Positions 1 to 8,994 of a stretch of DNA of 64,000 nucleotides are shown here, in pieces. The stretch is taken from assembly GCA_013215825.1 (NCBI GenBank), contig JABSQN010000004.1, positions 186,001 to 250,000 on the forward strand, in the 5' to 3' direction. Every line of letters begins with the position of its first letter. The first letter of the stretch is position 1. The notes under the pieces were generated by a model, which saw only the letters and a list, made by a program, of their open reading frames with translations, was not told the DNA's origin and searched no databases. Source of the DNA: Piscirickettsiaceae bacterium (GTDB lineage Bacteria > Pseudomonadota > Gammaproteobacteria > Nitrosococcales > Methylophagaceae). Made by a program: the position numbers and the translations under genes.

Positions 1-205
1 TTACATCTGATTGACGGGGGCTACCGCGAAATACGATACCAAAGCGATCTAAATCATAACGTGATGCACCCGCGTGCATCATTTCAACGGCACAACATGC
101 CAAGCCAAAAGTCATTGGCCATAATGAGCCTGTTCGTGCCCAGTTGATTAATTTATCTGCCGAGGTGGTAACAATTCCTTGCTCTAGAACACCTTCTATT
201 CCCAT
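1..205 (-). CDS. nuoB: NADH-quinone oxidoreductase subunit B, 5' part
   Basis: Amino-terminal 68 codons of NuoB, the peripheral-arm subunit of complex I that carries cluster N2 at the quinone site. The translation starts [10 protein letters not shown] and contains the conserved [16 protein letters not shown] segment, whose paired cysteines are cluster N2 ligands, then the RYDLDRFG motif. The start at 205 lies inside the end of nuoA (10-bp overlap), as expected for translational coupling. The gene runs off the left edge, so its second half and the rest of the nuo operon are not visible. Confidence 0.95.
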   Translation of the reverse strand, partial: MGIEGVLEQGIVTTSADKLINWARTGSLWPMTFGLACCAVEMMHAGASRYDLDRFGIVFRGSPRQSDV

Positions 206-552
206 TCCAGTGCTCCTTTTTTCCACTCATAAATAAAGCCGACAACAAGAATCGCTAAAAACAAGAACATTGCCAATAAACCGAAGACGCCGATATCATC
301 AAGCACAACGGCCCAAGGGAATAAAAAGGCGATTTCTAAATCGAAGATAATAAAGAGGATTGCAACAAGATAAAAACGCACATCAAACTTCATATGTGCA
401 TCTTCAAAAGGTTCAAAGCCACATTCATAAACAGAACGTTTTTCATCGTCTGGACGACGAGGGCCGAGAATTAATCCAGTCACCAATGGCATAATACCAA
501 AGCTGATTCCGATTAATATAAATAATAAAATGGGGAGATAATTCTCCAACAT
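196..552 (-). CDS. nuoA: NADH-quinone oxidoreductase subunit A
   Basis: Small membrane subunit of complex I, 118 residues, the usual length. There are three hydrophobic segments (about residues 5-28, 60-82, 88-110). The loop between the first two has the conserved [16 protein letters not shown] stretch, whose cysteine lies near the quinone channel, followed by [25 protein letters not shown]. It is the first gene of the nuo operon, transcribed leftward into nuoB with a 10-bp overlap. The promoter should lie in the 300 bases to its right. Confidence 0.95.
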   Translation of the reverse strand: MLENYLPILLFILIGISFGIMPLVTGLILGPRRPDDEKRSVYECGFEPFEDAHMKFDVRFYLVAILFIIFDLEIAFLFPWAVVLDDIGVFGLLAMFLFLAILVVGFIYEWKKGALEWE

Positions 553-855
553 AATGTGGTTATTCTTTTATTTTTGGGTCAATTTCTAATGATACTCTTC
601 CGTATCATTCATCACTATCAATCATCCCCAAACACAAGACGATTGCACAAGCCTTAATAGTACACATTATGACGTATAAAGAGAAGGTGTATTTTCGCTT
701 TTTTGGTATTATTTTTCCAAAAAAGTAATAATAAATCGCAATATCTAATAGTCCTACATTCCAACTCTTAAATCTGCCTTAATTTAACTCCCTGTGCAAT
801 CACCTTATTTATATGCAAGCTCTAAACGTCCCCTTAATCTAATGATGGTAGACAA
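553..855 (-). promoter_or_regulatory. Intergenic region upstream of nuoA
   Basis: AT-rich gap between the stop of the antiporter gene and nuoA, both on the minus strand. It should hold the nuo promoter. I see no convincing operator. The only clear structure is an AT-rich inverted repeat, CTTTTTTGG at 698-706 and CCAAAAAAG at 717-725 with a 10-base loop, which could end the antiporter transcript. No gene is apparent. Confidence 0.4.
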
Positions 856-2088
856 TTAATCATCCTTAAACTCTTTCCTTTTCAGCATAGGAATAATCGC
901 TGGCGCTTGTACAAATAGAGTAAATAACACGACACCGAAGGCAATAGATTGTACTGTCCACCAATATTCAAGTTCTATCGGCAATGCTAAAGCCAGCGCT
1001 AGGGTAACCGCACCTCGCAGCCCCCCTACAAACATCAATCTTTGGTATTTCAGTGGAATTTTTTCAACACTAGGCAATAGTGATATCAACGGCGCTCCGC
1101 CAAATATACCTACAGCTCGGGCAATAACTATCGCGCCAATACCAATTAGCATCGCTAACCAATTATCGGTGAACATGCCGACAGTCACTGTAACGCCCAT
1201 TAACAAGAACATTAATGCTTCAACGACATAGACGTTAAAGCTCCAGAAATCATCAACAAAATGCTGTTTTTTATGATCCTGAAAATCATGATGAATCACT
1301 CGTCCTAATATTATTCCTGTTATTAAAACAGACATTACACCAGAGACATGTAACACCTGCTCTGCCACAAGATACGACACATAAGCGGCGATTAATGTAA
1401 CAATTGCTTGTTGAATATGATCTTGTAATAATCGTGATAAAAACAGAAAACCTAGACCTATAAACAAGCCAATAATGGCGCCACCAAAGAAGATAATTAA
1501 AAACCGCGTACTGGCATCAAATATAGAAATATCTTCCATTGGGTGCTGGGCTATATAAAGGAAAATACTAAAGGTTACGATGGCCGTTGCATCATTAAAT
1601 AATGCTTCACCATCAAGCAATAAACAAAGTCGCTCTGACACGCCTGCTTTACGCATGATCTCCAATATTGCTACTGGATCAGTTGCCGCCAACAATGCGC
1701 CTGTTAATAGCGCGGCCACCCAAGGGAAGCCTTCTGGATGCCCAATACCATAGTAGATCATTGCGGCTGCAATAAATGTTGATAACAGCATTATGGGAAT
1801 TGCAAAGAATAGGATAACAACTAAATTTTTAGCTAATTTTTCAGCATCCATTTTAAATGCAGATTCAAAAATTAATATCGGCAAAAACACATACAGTATC
1901 AAATCGTGAAAAGAGTCATAACGCACCCCCGTATCAATATTGAAACTGACTAATATTTCACTACCTACAAAGCCTGTAATAACTAATAATCCCGCAAAAG
2001 GAATATGATATTTTTCTGCTATTGGCTTAATTAATAGCGCTAATAGCAACATCAATGCTAACAGCATTAACCCCGTACTGATCGCCAT
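856..2088 (-). CDS. CPA1-family Na+/H+ antiporter
   Basis: Predicted inner-membrane monovalent cation/proton antiporter (NhaP/NHE-like) of 410 residues with about 12 hydrophobic segments. The family signature is visible near residues 130-170: TDPVAILEIMRKAG, then LLLDGEALFNDATA, with the Asn-Asp pair typical of CPA1 transporters. RGAVTLALALALP near residue 360 matches the conserved arginine segment of the family. It has no long cytoplasmic tail. Its start lies 3 bases after the stop of the upstream glutamate-synthase-like gene, so the two are probably co-transcribed. Which cation it carries cannot be told from sequence. Confidence 0.85.
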   Translation of the reverse strand: MAISTGLMLLALMLLLALLIKPIAEKYHIPFAGLLVITGFVGSEILVSFNIDTGVRYDSFHDLILYVFLPILIFESAFKMDAEKLAKNLVVILFFAIPIMLLSTFIAAAMIYYGIGHPEGFPWVAALLTGALLAATDPVAILEIMRKAGVSERLCLLLDGEALFNDATAIVTFSIFLYIAQHPMEDISIFDASTRFLIIFFGGAIIGLFIGLGFLFLSRLLQDHIQQAIVTLIAAYVSYLVAEQVLHVSGVMSVLITGIILGRVIHHDFQDHKKQHFVDDFWSFNVYVVEALMFLLMGVTVTVGMFTDNWLAMLIGIGAIVIARAVGIFGGAPLISLLPSVEKIPLKYQRLMFVGGLRGAVTLALALALPIELEYWWTVQSIAFGVVLFTLFVQAPAIIPMLKRKEFKDD

Positions 2089-2091
2089 GTT

Positions 2092-3612
2092 CTATTCCTC
2101 TTCCTCTTCCTCTTCTACTTCAGGAAATATCTCTAACATACACATACTTGTACCATTGCCTTGCACAATACGAGCATGAGTACGATTTAATGCACGTAGA
2201 TTTTTCACGCCACAAGAATGGGCAATCATGCCTACTTCTTTCACCATATTATCAATGTAGTTCGCTACCCGTATTGATTTCGACTGAGGATTAAGTCCTC
2301 GTTGGAACTTAGGATCATGGGTTGTAATACCTGTCGGACAGGTATTTTTATTACATTGTAATGCTTGAATACAGCCCAATGAAAACATAAAGCCTCGCGC
2401 ACTGACAACAAAGTCGGTGCCCACACACAAAGCCCATGCAACGGCCGCAGGTGTAATCAATTTTCCTGATGAAATTACTTTAATGCGATCTCTGAGACCA
2501 TATTGTTTTAATTTATCCACCAGCAATGGCAAACTTTCACGAAGCGACATGCCCACCGAATCAATCAATGGCATCGGTGCAGCACCGGTTCCACCTTCAG
2601 CACCATCAATAGTAATAAAATCAGGGGCAGAATCTTTGCCGCGTTTTTTAATCACTTTTAACAAGGCATCAACCTGATTGGGTTCACCTACCACCATTTT
2701 AAAACCCGTTGGCTTACCCGTCACATCTCTGACTCTGTTAACCATATCAACTAAATCATCAAAACTTGCAATATCAACATGTCTATTCGGACTATAGGCA
2801 TTTTTCCCTACTTCAATACCACGGATTTTAGCAATTTCTTCACTTACTTTTTCACCTGGTAACATACCGCCTTTACCCGGTTTAGCACCTTGACTCATTT
2901 TTATTTCAAACATTTTTACTTGAGGGTGTTCGGCAATTTCTCTCAGTTTATCATCGCTCAAATTACCGTCTAAATCACGTACACCATTTTTTGCAGTTCC
3001 GATTTGAAAAACAATATCGGCACCACCTTCTAAATGGTATGAAGACAAACCACCTTCTCCCGTATTCATCCACGCTCCTGCTATTTTTGCTCCAGCAGAT
3101 AATGCGAGTACGGCAGGTTTAGATAACGCTCCATAGCTCATGCCTGAAATATTGAATATTGAATCTGTTATATATGGATGTTTACAATCGCTACCAATTG
3201 TTACTGCTCGTGGAGACACCGCATCCTGCCCCAATGTTGGGAAGGCACAATTCACAAATAAAACGCGACCAGCACCATTTATATTGTCGGTAGAACCAAA
3301 AGCAACCGTGCTGTCTACATTTTTAGCGGCGCGATATGCCCATGAACGTTGAGCGCGATTAAAGGGAAGTTCTTCGCGATCCATTGCAAAGAAATATTGG
3401 CGAAAAAACTCACCAATATGTTCAAATATATATCGAAAGCGTCCAATAACAGGGTAATTTCGTCGGATAGCTTGCTGAGTTTGAGTAACATCAGAAATAT
3501 ACGCCACAATCACCCATAAAATGAGTAGCCCCACTGCAAAAATGAATAGTGATGCAAATACCTCTAGCGTCAAAATCAAAAAATCCACAAATGTTGTTGA
3601 TAATATATTCAT
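2092..3612 (-). CDS. Membrane-anchored FMN-binding glutamate synthase-like protein
   Basis: 506-residue protein related to the synthase domain of the GltB large subunit (YerD-like family). Residues about 8-38 form a transmembrane anchor. Motifs for FMN and the iron-sulfur cluster are present: SYGALSKPAVLALSAGA, KMSQGAKPGKGGMLPG, DGAEGGTGAAP and GCIQALQCNKNTCPTG. The last has the C-x5-C-x4-C spacing of the [3Fe-4S] cluster in glutamate synthase. The amidotransferase domain is absent, so ammonia-dependent glutamate formation is not assured. The protein ends in a run of glutamates encoded by a short TTCCTC tandem repeat. It lies directly upstream of the antiporter gene. Confidence 0.8.
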   Translation of the reverse strand: MNILSTTFVDFLILTLEVFASLFIFAVGLLILWVIVAYISDVTQTQQAIRRNYPVIGRFRYIFEHIGEFFRQYFFAMDREELPFNRAQRSWAYRAAKNVDSTVAFGSTDNINGAGRVLFVNCAFPTLGQDAVSPRAVTIGSDCKHPYITDSIFNISGMSYGALSKPAVLALSAGAKIAGAWMNTGEGGLSSYHLEGGADIVFQIGTAKNGVRDLDGNLSDDKLREIAEHPQVKMFEIKMSQGAKPGKGGMLPGEKVSEEIAKIRGIEVGKNAYSPNRHVDIASFDDLVDMVNRVRDVTGKPTGFKMVVGEPNQVDALLKVIKKRGKDSAPDFITIDGAEGGTGAAPMPLIDSVGMSLRESLPLLVDKLKQYGLRDRIKVISSGKLITPAAVAWALCVGTDFVVSARGFMFSLGCIQALQCNKNTCPTGITTHDPKFQRGLNPQSKSIRVANYIDNMVKEVGMIAHSCGVKNLRALNRTHARIVQGNGTSMCMLEIFPEVEEEEEEE

Positions 3613-3689
3613 TTTGGCTATCCCTATTTATTTCCAAAAAACTTATTATTACTAAACAAATTTAGATACTAAATATCAATTTCTTATGT

Positions 3690-5210
3690 TTATTTTAAAA
3701 ATAATTGATAGGCTGGATTATCTGTTTCCTGCCAATATTGATATCCCAGCTCATTTAAAAACTGATGAAACTCATTTTGTTCACCATCAGCAACCTGAAC
3801 ACCCACCAATACACGACCATAAGCCGCGCCATGATTTCGATAATGAAATAAGCTAATATTCCAACGCTGCCCCATTCGCGTCAGAAAACGCAATAAAGCA
3901 CCTGGACGTTCTGGAAATTCAAAACGATATAGTTTTTCATTCTCAATTTGTGGTGCATGACCGCCCACCATATAGCGAATATGAAGTTTAGCCATTTCAT
4001 TATCACTAAAATCAACCCACTGATAGCCCGCCAGATCTAAACTATCAAATAATGCCTGACGCACTTTATCGCCGCCATCTAACTGCAAACCTACAAATAC
4101 CTGCGCCTTATTATTATCGGCATAGCGATAATTAAACTCGGTAATACTCTGTTCTGATAATAACTGGCAAAACTGTTGAAAACTACCTGCTTCTTCATTA
4201 ATTGTCGCGGCAAATAAAACTTCTCGACGCTCACCTAATTCAGCACGTTCGGCAACGTGACGCAGGCGATCGAAGTTGATATTAGCGCCGCTGTCAATAG
4301 CCACAAAATGCTGACCAACAACACCATTATTTGCGATATATTTCTTAGCACCAGCAACGGCTAATGCGCCAGATGGCTCAGCAATTGAACGTGTATCATC
4401 AAATATATCCATGATCGCGGCACAGATCTCATCACTGTCCACCAGCACAACTTCATCAACGGTTTCACGTGCAATACGAAAAGGTTCTTCACCGATCTGA
4501 CGTACAGCCGTACCATCGGCAAACAAGCCTACTTGGTCTAATATCACACGTTCATTTGCGGCTAAGGCATGGTATAAACAAGCAGAATCATCGGCTTCAA
4601 CACCAATGATCTTAACCTCTGGCGTTGTCGCCTTAATATAAGCGGCAATGCCCGCAATCAATCCACCGCCACCCACAGGAACAAAGATGGCATCAATCGG
4701 TTCTGGATGTTGTTGCACTATTTCTAGCGCAATCGTGCCCTGCCCGGCAATAACGTCGGGATCATCGTAGGGATGAATAAATACTCGCCCTTGCTCCTCG
4801 GCAATATCACGCGCATAACAATAGGCATCATCATAGCTATTGCCGTGTAATTTAATCTCTGCACCAAAATTTCTCACCGCATCCACTTTAATTTTAGGCG
4901 TAGTTTTGGGCATTACAATAAGTGCAGAAACACCCATTTTCTTCGCTGACAAAGCAACACCTTGTGCATGATTACCCGCCGATGCTGTGACAACGCCTTG
5001 TGCACGCTCAGCATCTGTCAATTGAGCCATGCGATTATAAGCACCACGTAGTTTGAAAGAAAAGACCGGCTGGAGATCTTCTCGCTTTAACCACACAGCA
5101 TTATTTAAGCGTTGTGATAGCTTTGGCATTTTATCCAACGGGGTTTTAATTGCTACATCGTATACACGCGCATTAAGGATTTTGTCTACATATTCAGTCA
5201 GCATGGTCAC
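3690..5210 (-). CDS. ilvA: Threonine ammonia-lyase, biosynthetic
   Basis: PLP enzyme converting L-threonine to 2-oxobutanoate, the first step of isoleucine synthesis. The 506 residues match the long allosteric type. The catalytic part has FSFKLRGAYNR with the PLP lysine, TASAGNHAQGVALSA and the glycine loop PVGGGGLIAG. The carboxy-terminal ~180 residues carry two ACT-like segments (REVLFAATINEEAGSF and KLYRFEFPERPGALLRFL) typical of feedback inhibition by isoleucine. A second Met two codons downstream is an alternative start. The gene stands alone on the minus strand. Confidence 0.95.
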   Translation of the reverse strand: MTMLTEYVDKILNARVYDVAIKTPLDKMPKLSQRLNNAVWLKREDLQPVFSFKLRGAYNRMAQLTDAERAQGVVTASAGNHAQGVALSAKKMGVSALIVMPKTTPKIKVDAVRNFGAEIKLHGNSYDDAYCYARDIAEEQGRVFIHPYDDPDVIAGQGTIALEIVQQHPEPIDAIFVPVGGGGLIAGIAAYIKATTPEVKIIGVEADDSACLYHALAANERVILDQVGLFADGTAVRQIGEEPFRIARETVDEVVLVDSDEICAAIMDIFDDTRSIAEPSGALAVAGAKKYIANNGVVGQHFVAIDSGANINFDRLRHVAERAELGERREVLFAATINEEAGSFQQFCQLLSEQSITEFNYRYADNNKAQVFVGLQLDGGDKVRQALFDSLDLAGYQWVDFSDNEMAKLHIRYMVGGHAPQIENEKLYRFEFPERPGALLRFLTRMGQRWNISLFHYRNHGAAYGRVLVGVQVADGEQNEFHQFLNELGYQYWQETDNPAYQLFLK

Positions 5211-5685
5211 ACTATTTTATAAAAATCTAATTCAATGATAGTTACGTTACCATTACCCATCATTTATCGCTATACCCAATCCACTTAAAAGTACCGTTTA
5301 ATTTAAAAAGTCGTCATCCTATCCATTAGGAATACATTGGGATACTCCGGCACTTGTAACGTTGATGACACGATGGACTTCCCAGATTTTGCTAGACAAT
5401 TTAACCGTTACAATGCAATTTTAAACAGACGTGTTTATGAACGCCCCTTTTTAGTTCCTCATAAGGCTATTGAAATAAGTTTCCTGAATTTCTTAGGCTA
5501 CTAAACATCATAATTTCCCTGTAATCATGACCTAGATCATAAACCAGTAGATGTCAAGGAAAATCCTTAGATGGAACAAGGAAATATCCCGACTAAAGGT
5601 GTGGTTTTAGGGCGTATTGTTGGTCTTGCTATTTTCAAATAGTAGTTCCACTTAGTATCTTTATTAATTTTTTTGGAGAGTAAAA
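5211..5685. other. Gap between ilvA and pqqA
   Basis: 475 bases separating divergent genes, which should hold both promoters. An ATG-started 43-codon frame at 5373-5504 has no ribosome site and no recognisable product, so it is not called as a gene. A clear Shine-Dalgarno sequence, GGAGAG, precedes pqqA at 5675-5680. An imperfect FNR-like dyad is listed separately. Nothing else is recognised. Confidence 0.5.
5527..5540. promoter_or_regulatory. Weak FNR/ANR-like dyad upstream of pqqA
   Basis: ATGAC-CTAG-ATCAT partly matches the FNR consensus TTGAT-N4-ATCAA. It shares the CTAG centre with the much better site upstream of nrdD at 25375. It lies about 150 bases before pqqA. The match is degenerate and could be chance. 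Confidence 0.3.
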
Positions 5686-5763
5686 ATGAAAAATTGGATT
5701 GATCCAGAGTATTGCGATGTACGTTTAGGTTTTGAAGTTACAGCGTACGTTCACACTCGTTAA
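5686..5763 (+). CDS. pqqA: PQQ precursor peptide PqqA
   Basis: 25-codon gene for the ribosomal peptide whose glutamate and tyrosine become pyrroloquinoline quinone. The end of the peptide, RLGFEVTAYVHTR, closely follows the Klebsiella-type PqqA pattern RLGLEVTLY. The ExxxY pair that is cross-linked is E17 and Y21. It has a strong ribosome site (GGAGAG, 5 bases before ATG) and is followed by a hairpin and then pqqD and pqqE. The residues before the core (MKNWIDPEYCD) are longer than in Klebsiella and include a cysteine. Confidence 0.93.
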   Translation: MKNWIDPEYCDVRLGFEVTAYVHTR

Positions 5764-5779
5764 GTAAAAACTGAAAAAA

Positions 5780-5811
5780 AAGGGGGGGGCGAATGATTTT
5801 GCTTCCCCCTT
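5780..5811 (+). terminator. Hairpin between pqqA and pqqD
   Basis: AAGGGGG pairs with CCCCCTT across an 18-base interval containing extra G residues. It is followed by ATTAATTTA rather than a pure T-run. In other PQQ loci a hairpin after pqqA lets the peptide gene be expressed far above the enzymes, and this one is in that position. Partial termination or mRNA stabilisation is inferred. Confidence 0.6.
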
Positions 5812-5853
5812 ATTAATTTACAACCTCATTAATACACAACCTCAAGGTTTGAC

Positions 5854-6132
5854 ATGGCTGAAACTATAACTGCCGATGATGTAGTAGAACTGTCATCAAT
5901 GTATCTATTACGGTGGGAAGAACCACAGCAGGCACATATCCTTCTCTATCCAGAAGGCGTGGTAAAACTCAATGAAACTGGTGCTGAAATATTGAAACAT
6001 TGTGATGGTAAGAGTACTGCTAAGCAGATTATCACTAAATTAAACGAATTATATACCACTGACGTAAGTGAAAGCGTCTACAAATTTTTGGAGGTGTCCT
6101 ATGTCAAAGGATGGATCAAAATCAAATCCTGA
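5854..6132 (+). CDS. pqqD: PQQ peptide chaperone PqqD
   Basis: 92-residue RiPP recognition protein that binds PqqA and presents it to PqqE. It shows the PqqD fold pattern: YLLRWEEPQQAHILLYPEGVVKLNETGAEILKHCDG, then a helical region and a hydrophobic end (VYKFLEVSYVKGWI). The ATG at 5854 follows a modest ribosome site. Its last 32 bases overlap the start of pqqE. In many species pqqC lies directly before pqqD; here pqqA precedes it and neither pqqB nor pqqC is present. Confidence 0.92.
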   Translation: MAETITADDVVELSSMYLLRWEEPQQAHILLYPEGVVKLNETGAEILKHCDGKSTAKQIITKLNELYTTDVSESVYKFLEVSYVKGWIKIKS

Positions 6133-7264
6133 TAGCTCAGAGTTAACTCTCGATGGTTTAGGAATCCCAATGTGGCTTACTCTTGAGATGACATATCGAT
6201 GTCCTCTGCAATGCCCTTGGTGTAGTAATCCCTTGGACTTTGACAAATTTAAAAATGAACTGACAACCGAAGAATGGAAAAAAGTGCTAGTTGATGGTCG
6301 AAAAATGGGCGCACTTCAACTTGGTTTTACCGGTGGTGAACCCATGTTGCGAGATGATATTGAAGAGCTAGTGGAATACGCTGATGAGCTTGGCTACTAC
6401 ACTAATCTCATCACATCAGGTGTCGGCCTGACACCCAAACGTTTACAAACATTAAAGGACGTGGGTCTTAAACAGATCCAACTCAGTGTGCAATCAAGTG
6501 ATCGTGAGTTAACACATAAGTTGGTTGGTGTTGATGTCTTTGACCAAAAAATGGCTGTTGCTAAAGATATCAAAGCCCAAGGTTTTCCTATGGTATTGAA
6601 TATCCCGATCTGTAAACAAAATATTGGTCAAACTAGAGCCATGTTGGAAATGGCTGAAGAGCTTGAAGTTGAATATATCGAATTTGCCAATATTCAGTAT
6701 TACAATTGGGCCTTATTAAACCGTGAAGAGTTTTTACCTTCAATAGAAGAACTACAGGCTGCCGAAGAAGTAGTTAAAGAATTTAGAGATCGCCTAGGCA
6801 ATAAAATGCAGATCTACTTTGTTATTCCTGACTATTATGAAGATCGTCCAAAGGCATGTATGAATGGCTGGGGAGCTATTCATTTAACCATTGGACCAGA
6901 AGGTGAAGCGCTTCCTTGTCAAGAGGCTCGTGTTATTAAGGGACTTGAGTTTCCTAATGTTCGAGACAATCCTTTGGATTGGATTTGGAATGAATCGCCA
7001 GTATTTAATGCTTATCGTGGTGATAGCTGGATGAAAGATCCGTGCAAGAGCTGTGATGAAAAAGAAAATGATCATGGAGGCTGCCGTTGTCAGGCTTATT
7101 TATTAACAGGTGATGCAGGTAATACCGATCCTGTCTGCTCTAAATCACCCATGCATGATGTTATTGAATCATGTCTGTCCAATGCAATAAACCCACACAG
7201 GGTTGAACGACCTCTTGTCTTTAGGAAAAAGGGTGCGATTACTACTGACTTTCTTAATCAGTAA
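6101..7264 (+). CDS. pqqE: Radical SAM enzyme PqqE
   Basis: SPASM-type radical SAM protein that forms the C-C bond between Glu and Tyr of PqqA, the first step of PQQ synthesis. With the start at 6101 the protein has 387 residues. The start was chosen because GGAGGTG lies just before it, inside pqqD. The radical SAM cluster is C34-x3-C38-x2-C41 (TYRCPLQCPWCS), followed by FTGGEPMLR. The carboxy-terminal SPASM region has many cysteines (ACMNGWGA, LPCQEAR, PCKSCDEKENDHGGCRCQA, PVCSKSP) for two auxiliary clusters. Length and motifs are complete, so it should be active. Confidence 0.95.
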   Translation: MSKDGSKSNPDSSELTLDGLGIPMWLTLEMTYRCPLQCPWCSNPLDFDKFKNELTTEEWKKVLVDGRKMGALQLGFTGGEPMLRDDIEELVEYADELGYYTNLITSGVGLTPKRLQTLKDVGLKQIQLSVQSSDRELTHKLVGVDVFDQKMAVAKDIKAQGFPMVLNIPICKQNIGQTRAMLEMAEELEVEYIEFANIQYYNWALLNREEFLPSIEELQAAEEVVKEFRDRLGNKMQIYFVIPDYYEDRPKACMNGWGAIHLTIGPEGEALPCQEARVIKGLEFPNVRDNPLDWIWNESPVFNAYRGDSWMKDPCKSCDEKENDHGGCRCQAYLLTGDAGNTDPVCSKSPMHDVIESCLSNAINPHRVERPLVFRKKGAITTDFLNQ

Positions 7265-7266
7265 TC

Positions 7267-7371
7267 ATGAGATTTCCACCTGAAAGTATAAGTGGCTGCA
7301 TTATTGTAGCCACTTTCCTAACTATCGTACTGTTTGTTATTGCAAAAATACTAATCAATGGTACCTTCTAA
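7267..7371 (+). CDS. Small membrane peptide downstream of pqqE
   Basis: 34-residue open frame starting 2 bases after the pqqE stop: a short polar start (MRFPPESISG), one hydrophobic helix (CIIVATFLTIVLFVIAKILI) and a short tail. Tight spacing to pqqE and to the next membrane gene suggests it is translated as part of the PQQ operon. I recognise no family. A role such as assembly partner of the following membrane protein is speculation. Confidence 0.5.
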   Translation: MRFPPESISGCIIVATFLTIVLFVIAKILINGTF

Positions 7372-7385
7372 CTAATGGAATACTG

Positions 7386-7880
7386 ATGACATTGACCGCA
7401 TCAATTGATGTTGCTGCACGTCTGCTACATCTAGTGGGAATATTAATCTGGGTGGGGCATAATTATGCCAATGTTATCCAAAACCCCAAGTTCAAACCAG
7501 CACAACCGAGCGATCCAGGTGCAATGCTGGCAGCAATGAAACGTGAACATGGCACTTTCCGCTATGCCTCTCTAGTCGTGCTTGTAACAGGTATCTATAT
7601 GCTTTGGTATCGAGGCACATTATTCGATTCTCTGATGTTGTCAGGACCTTCGGCTGTTATAGGTATAGGAGTCTGGTTAGGAATAATCATGGTACTCAAT
7701 CTCTGGTTTGTTCTTTGGCCTCACCAGAAAAAAGTACTTGGCTTTATTCCTGCTAATGATGATGAGCGTGTTCGCTGTTCTCGCATCACATTTCTATCAT
7801 CCAGAACCAACACCATCCTTTCATTTGTCACCCTGTTTTTCATGATCACAGGTGCACACGGATTATTCTTGTATACCTAA
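7386..7880 (+). CDS. PuuD-N-like (urate oxidase N-terminal domain) membrane protein
   Basis: 164 residues with four hydrophobic segments. It resembles the membrane domain at the front of PuuD-type urate hydroxylases: an early RLLHLVGILIWVGHNYANVIQ segment, then MKREHGTFRYASL and LNLWFVLWPHQKKVLG. Conserved histidines at the membrane faces could bind haem, which would make it an electron-transfer partner, but this is inference. The cytochrome part of full PuuD is absent. It lies 14 bases after the small peptide and 17 before serC, so it is part of the same run as the PQQ genes. Confidence 0.6.
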   Translation: MTLTASIDVAARLLHLVGILIWVGHNYANVIQNPKFKPAQPSDPGAMLAAMKREHGTFRYASLVVLVTGIYMLWYRGTLFDSLMLSGPSAVIGIGVWLGIIMVLNLWFVLWPHQKKVLGFIPANDDERVRCSRITFLSSRTNTILSFVTLFFMITGAHGLFLYT

Positions 7881-7897
7881 ATTAGGCTTATTTCTGT

Positions 7898-8989
7898 ATG
7901 TATAACTTTTCTGCCGGTCCAGCCCAACTTCCACCAGAAGTATTAATGACGGCGAAAGATGAGTTTTTGGATTGGCATGGCTGTGGCATGTCCGTTATGG
8001 AAATGCCGTTCACCTCTGATGAATTCAATGAAATCAGCACAAAGGCGTATCAGGATTTAAACACCTTAATAAACCTACCTGAAAACTATCATTCCTTGTT
8101 TTTACAAGGCGGGGCTTATGCTCACTTCTCCCTGCTTGCCATGAATTTATTAGGAAAAAATCCAAACGCGGATTATATACAGACCGGCCACTGGTCAACC
8201 CGAGCAATAAATGAAGCCAAACGTTATGGCCACATCAATATTGCCGCCAGCAGTGAACAAGACGGATTCAACCATATCCCTGCTTATCATCAATGGAAGC
8301 TAGATCCAAACGCTGCCTATTGCCATATCACTACCAATGAGACCGCCAATGGTGTGCAATTCCAAAAGATTCCAGATTTAGACGTACCTCTGGTTGCCGA
8401 TGTCACTTCTGACTTTTTAACCAGAGAAATGGATATTTCAAAGTTTGGGCTACTCTATGCCAGTGCTCAGAAAAATATTGGTCCATCCGGTCTCACCATC
8501 GTCATTATTCGTGATGATTTATTAGATCAAGCCATGGATATTGTGCCAGCGGTATTTAACTATAGTAGACAAGCCAAAACGCGAGTCAACACCCCATCAA
8601 CCTACAGTGTTTATATGGCTGGCCTGATGTTTTCTTGGTTATTAAAACAAGGGGGTATCGAAAAAGTTGAACAACAAAATAGCATTAAAGTCCAACGTCT
8701 TTATCAAGCTATCGACAACGATGACTTCTACCATTGCACCGTGAATCCCGCTGATCGCTCAAAGGCAAATATCTGCTTTGAACTCAGCAATCCTGATCTA
8801 TCTGATGACTTTCTTAATGACGCCAAAGAAAATGGTTTACTCAATCTAAAAGGCCATGGCGTACGCGGCGGTATTCGTGCCAGCAACTACAACGCCATGC
8901 CACTTGAAGGTTTCGATGCCTTAATCGACTTTATGCAAACATTTTCAGCCAGTCATGCAATGACTAGCTTGAAAAAGAATATCGCTTAA
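7898..8989 (+). CDS. serC: Phosphoserine aminotransferase
   Basis: PLP enzyme transferring an amino group to 3-phosphohydroxypyruvate in serine synthesis; it also acts in the DXP-dependent vitamin B6 route. It has 363 residues, full length. Family marks are the start MYNFSAGPAQLPPEVL, LFLQGGAYAHFS (normally GGA..QF), the PLP lysine in SAQKNIGPSG and the end GHGVRGGIRASNYNAMP. It is unusual to find it following PQQ genes. pdxS and pdxT elsewhere in this window offer a B6 route that does not need SerC, so serine synthesis is the likelier role. Confidence 0.93.
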   Translation: MYNFSAGPAQLPPEVLMTAKDEFLDWHGCGMSVMEMPFTSDEFNEISTKAYQDLNTLINLPENYHSLFLQGGAYAHFSLLAMNLLGKNPNADYIQTGHWSTRAINEAKRYGHINIAASSEQDGFNHIPAYHQWKLDPNAAYCHITTNETANGVQFQKIPDLDVPLVADVTSDFLTREMDISKFGLLYASAQKNIGPSGLTIVIIRDDLLDQAMDIVPAVFNYSRQAKTRVNTPSTYSVYMAGLMFSWLLKQGGIEKVEQQNSIKVQRLYQAIDNDDFYHCTVNPADRSKANICFELSNPDLSDDFLNDAKENGLLNLKGHGVRGGIRASNYNAMPLEGFDALIDFMQTFSASHAMTSLKKNIA

Positions 8990-8994
8990 CACTC

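Noticed and set aside
2095-2118. TTCCTC tandem repeat
   Set aside because: Only three exact units; it just encodes the poly-glutamate end of the glutamate-synthase-like protein.
5373-5504. 43-codon frame upstream of pqqA
   Set aside because: No ribosome site and no family; probably chance in a regulatory gap, though a decayed gene cannot be excluded.
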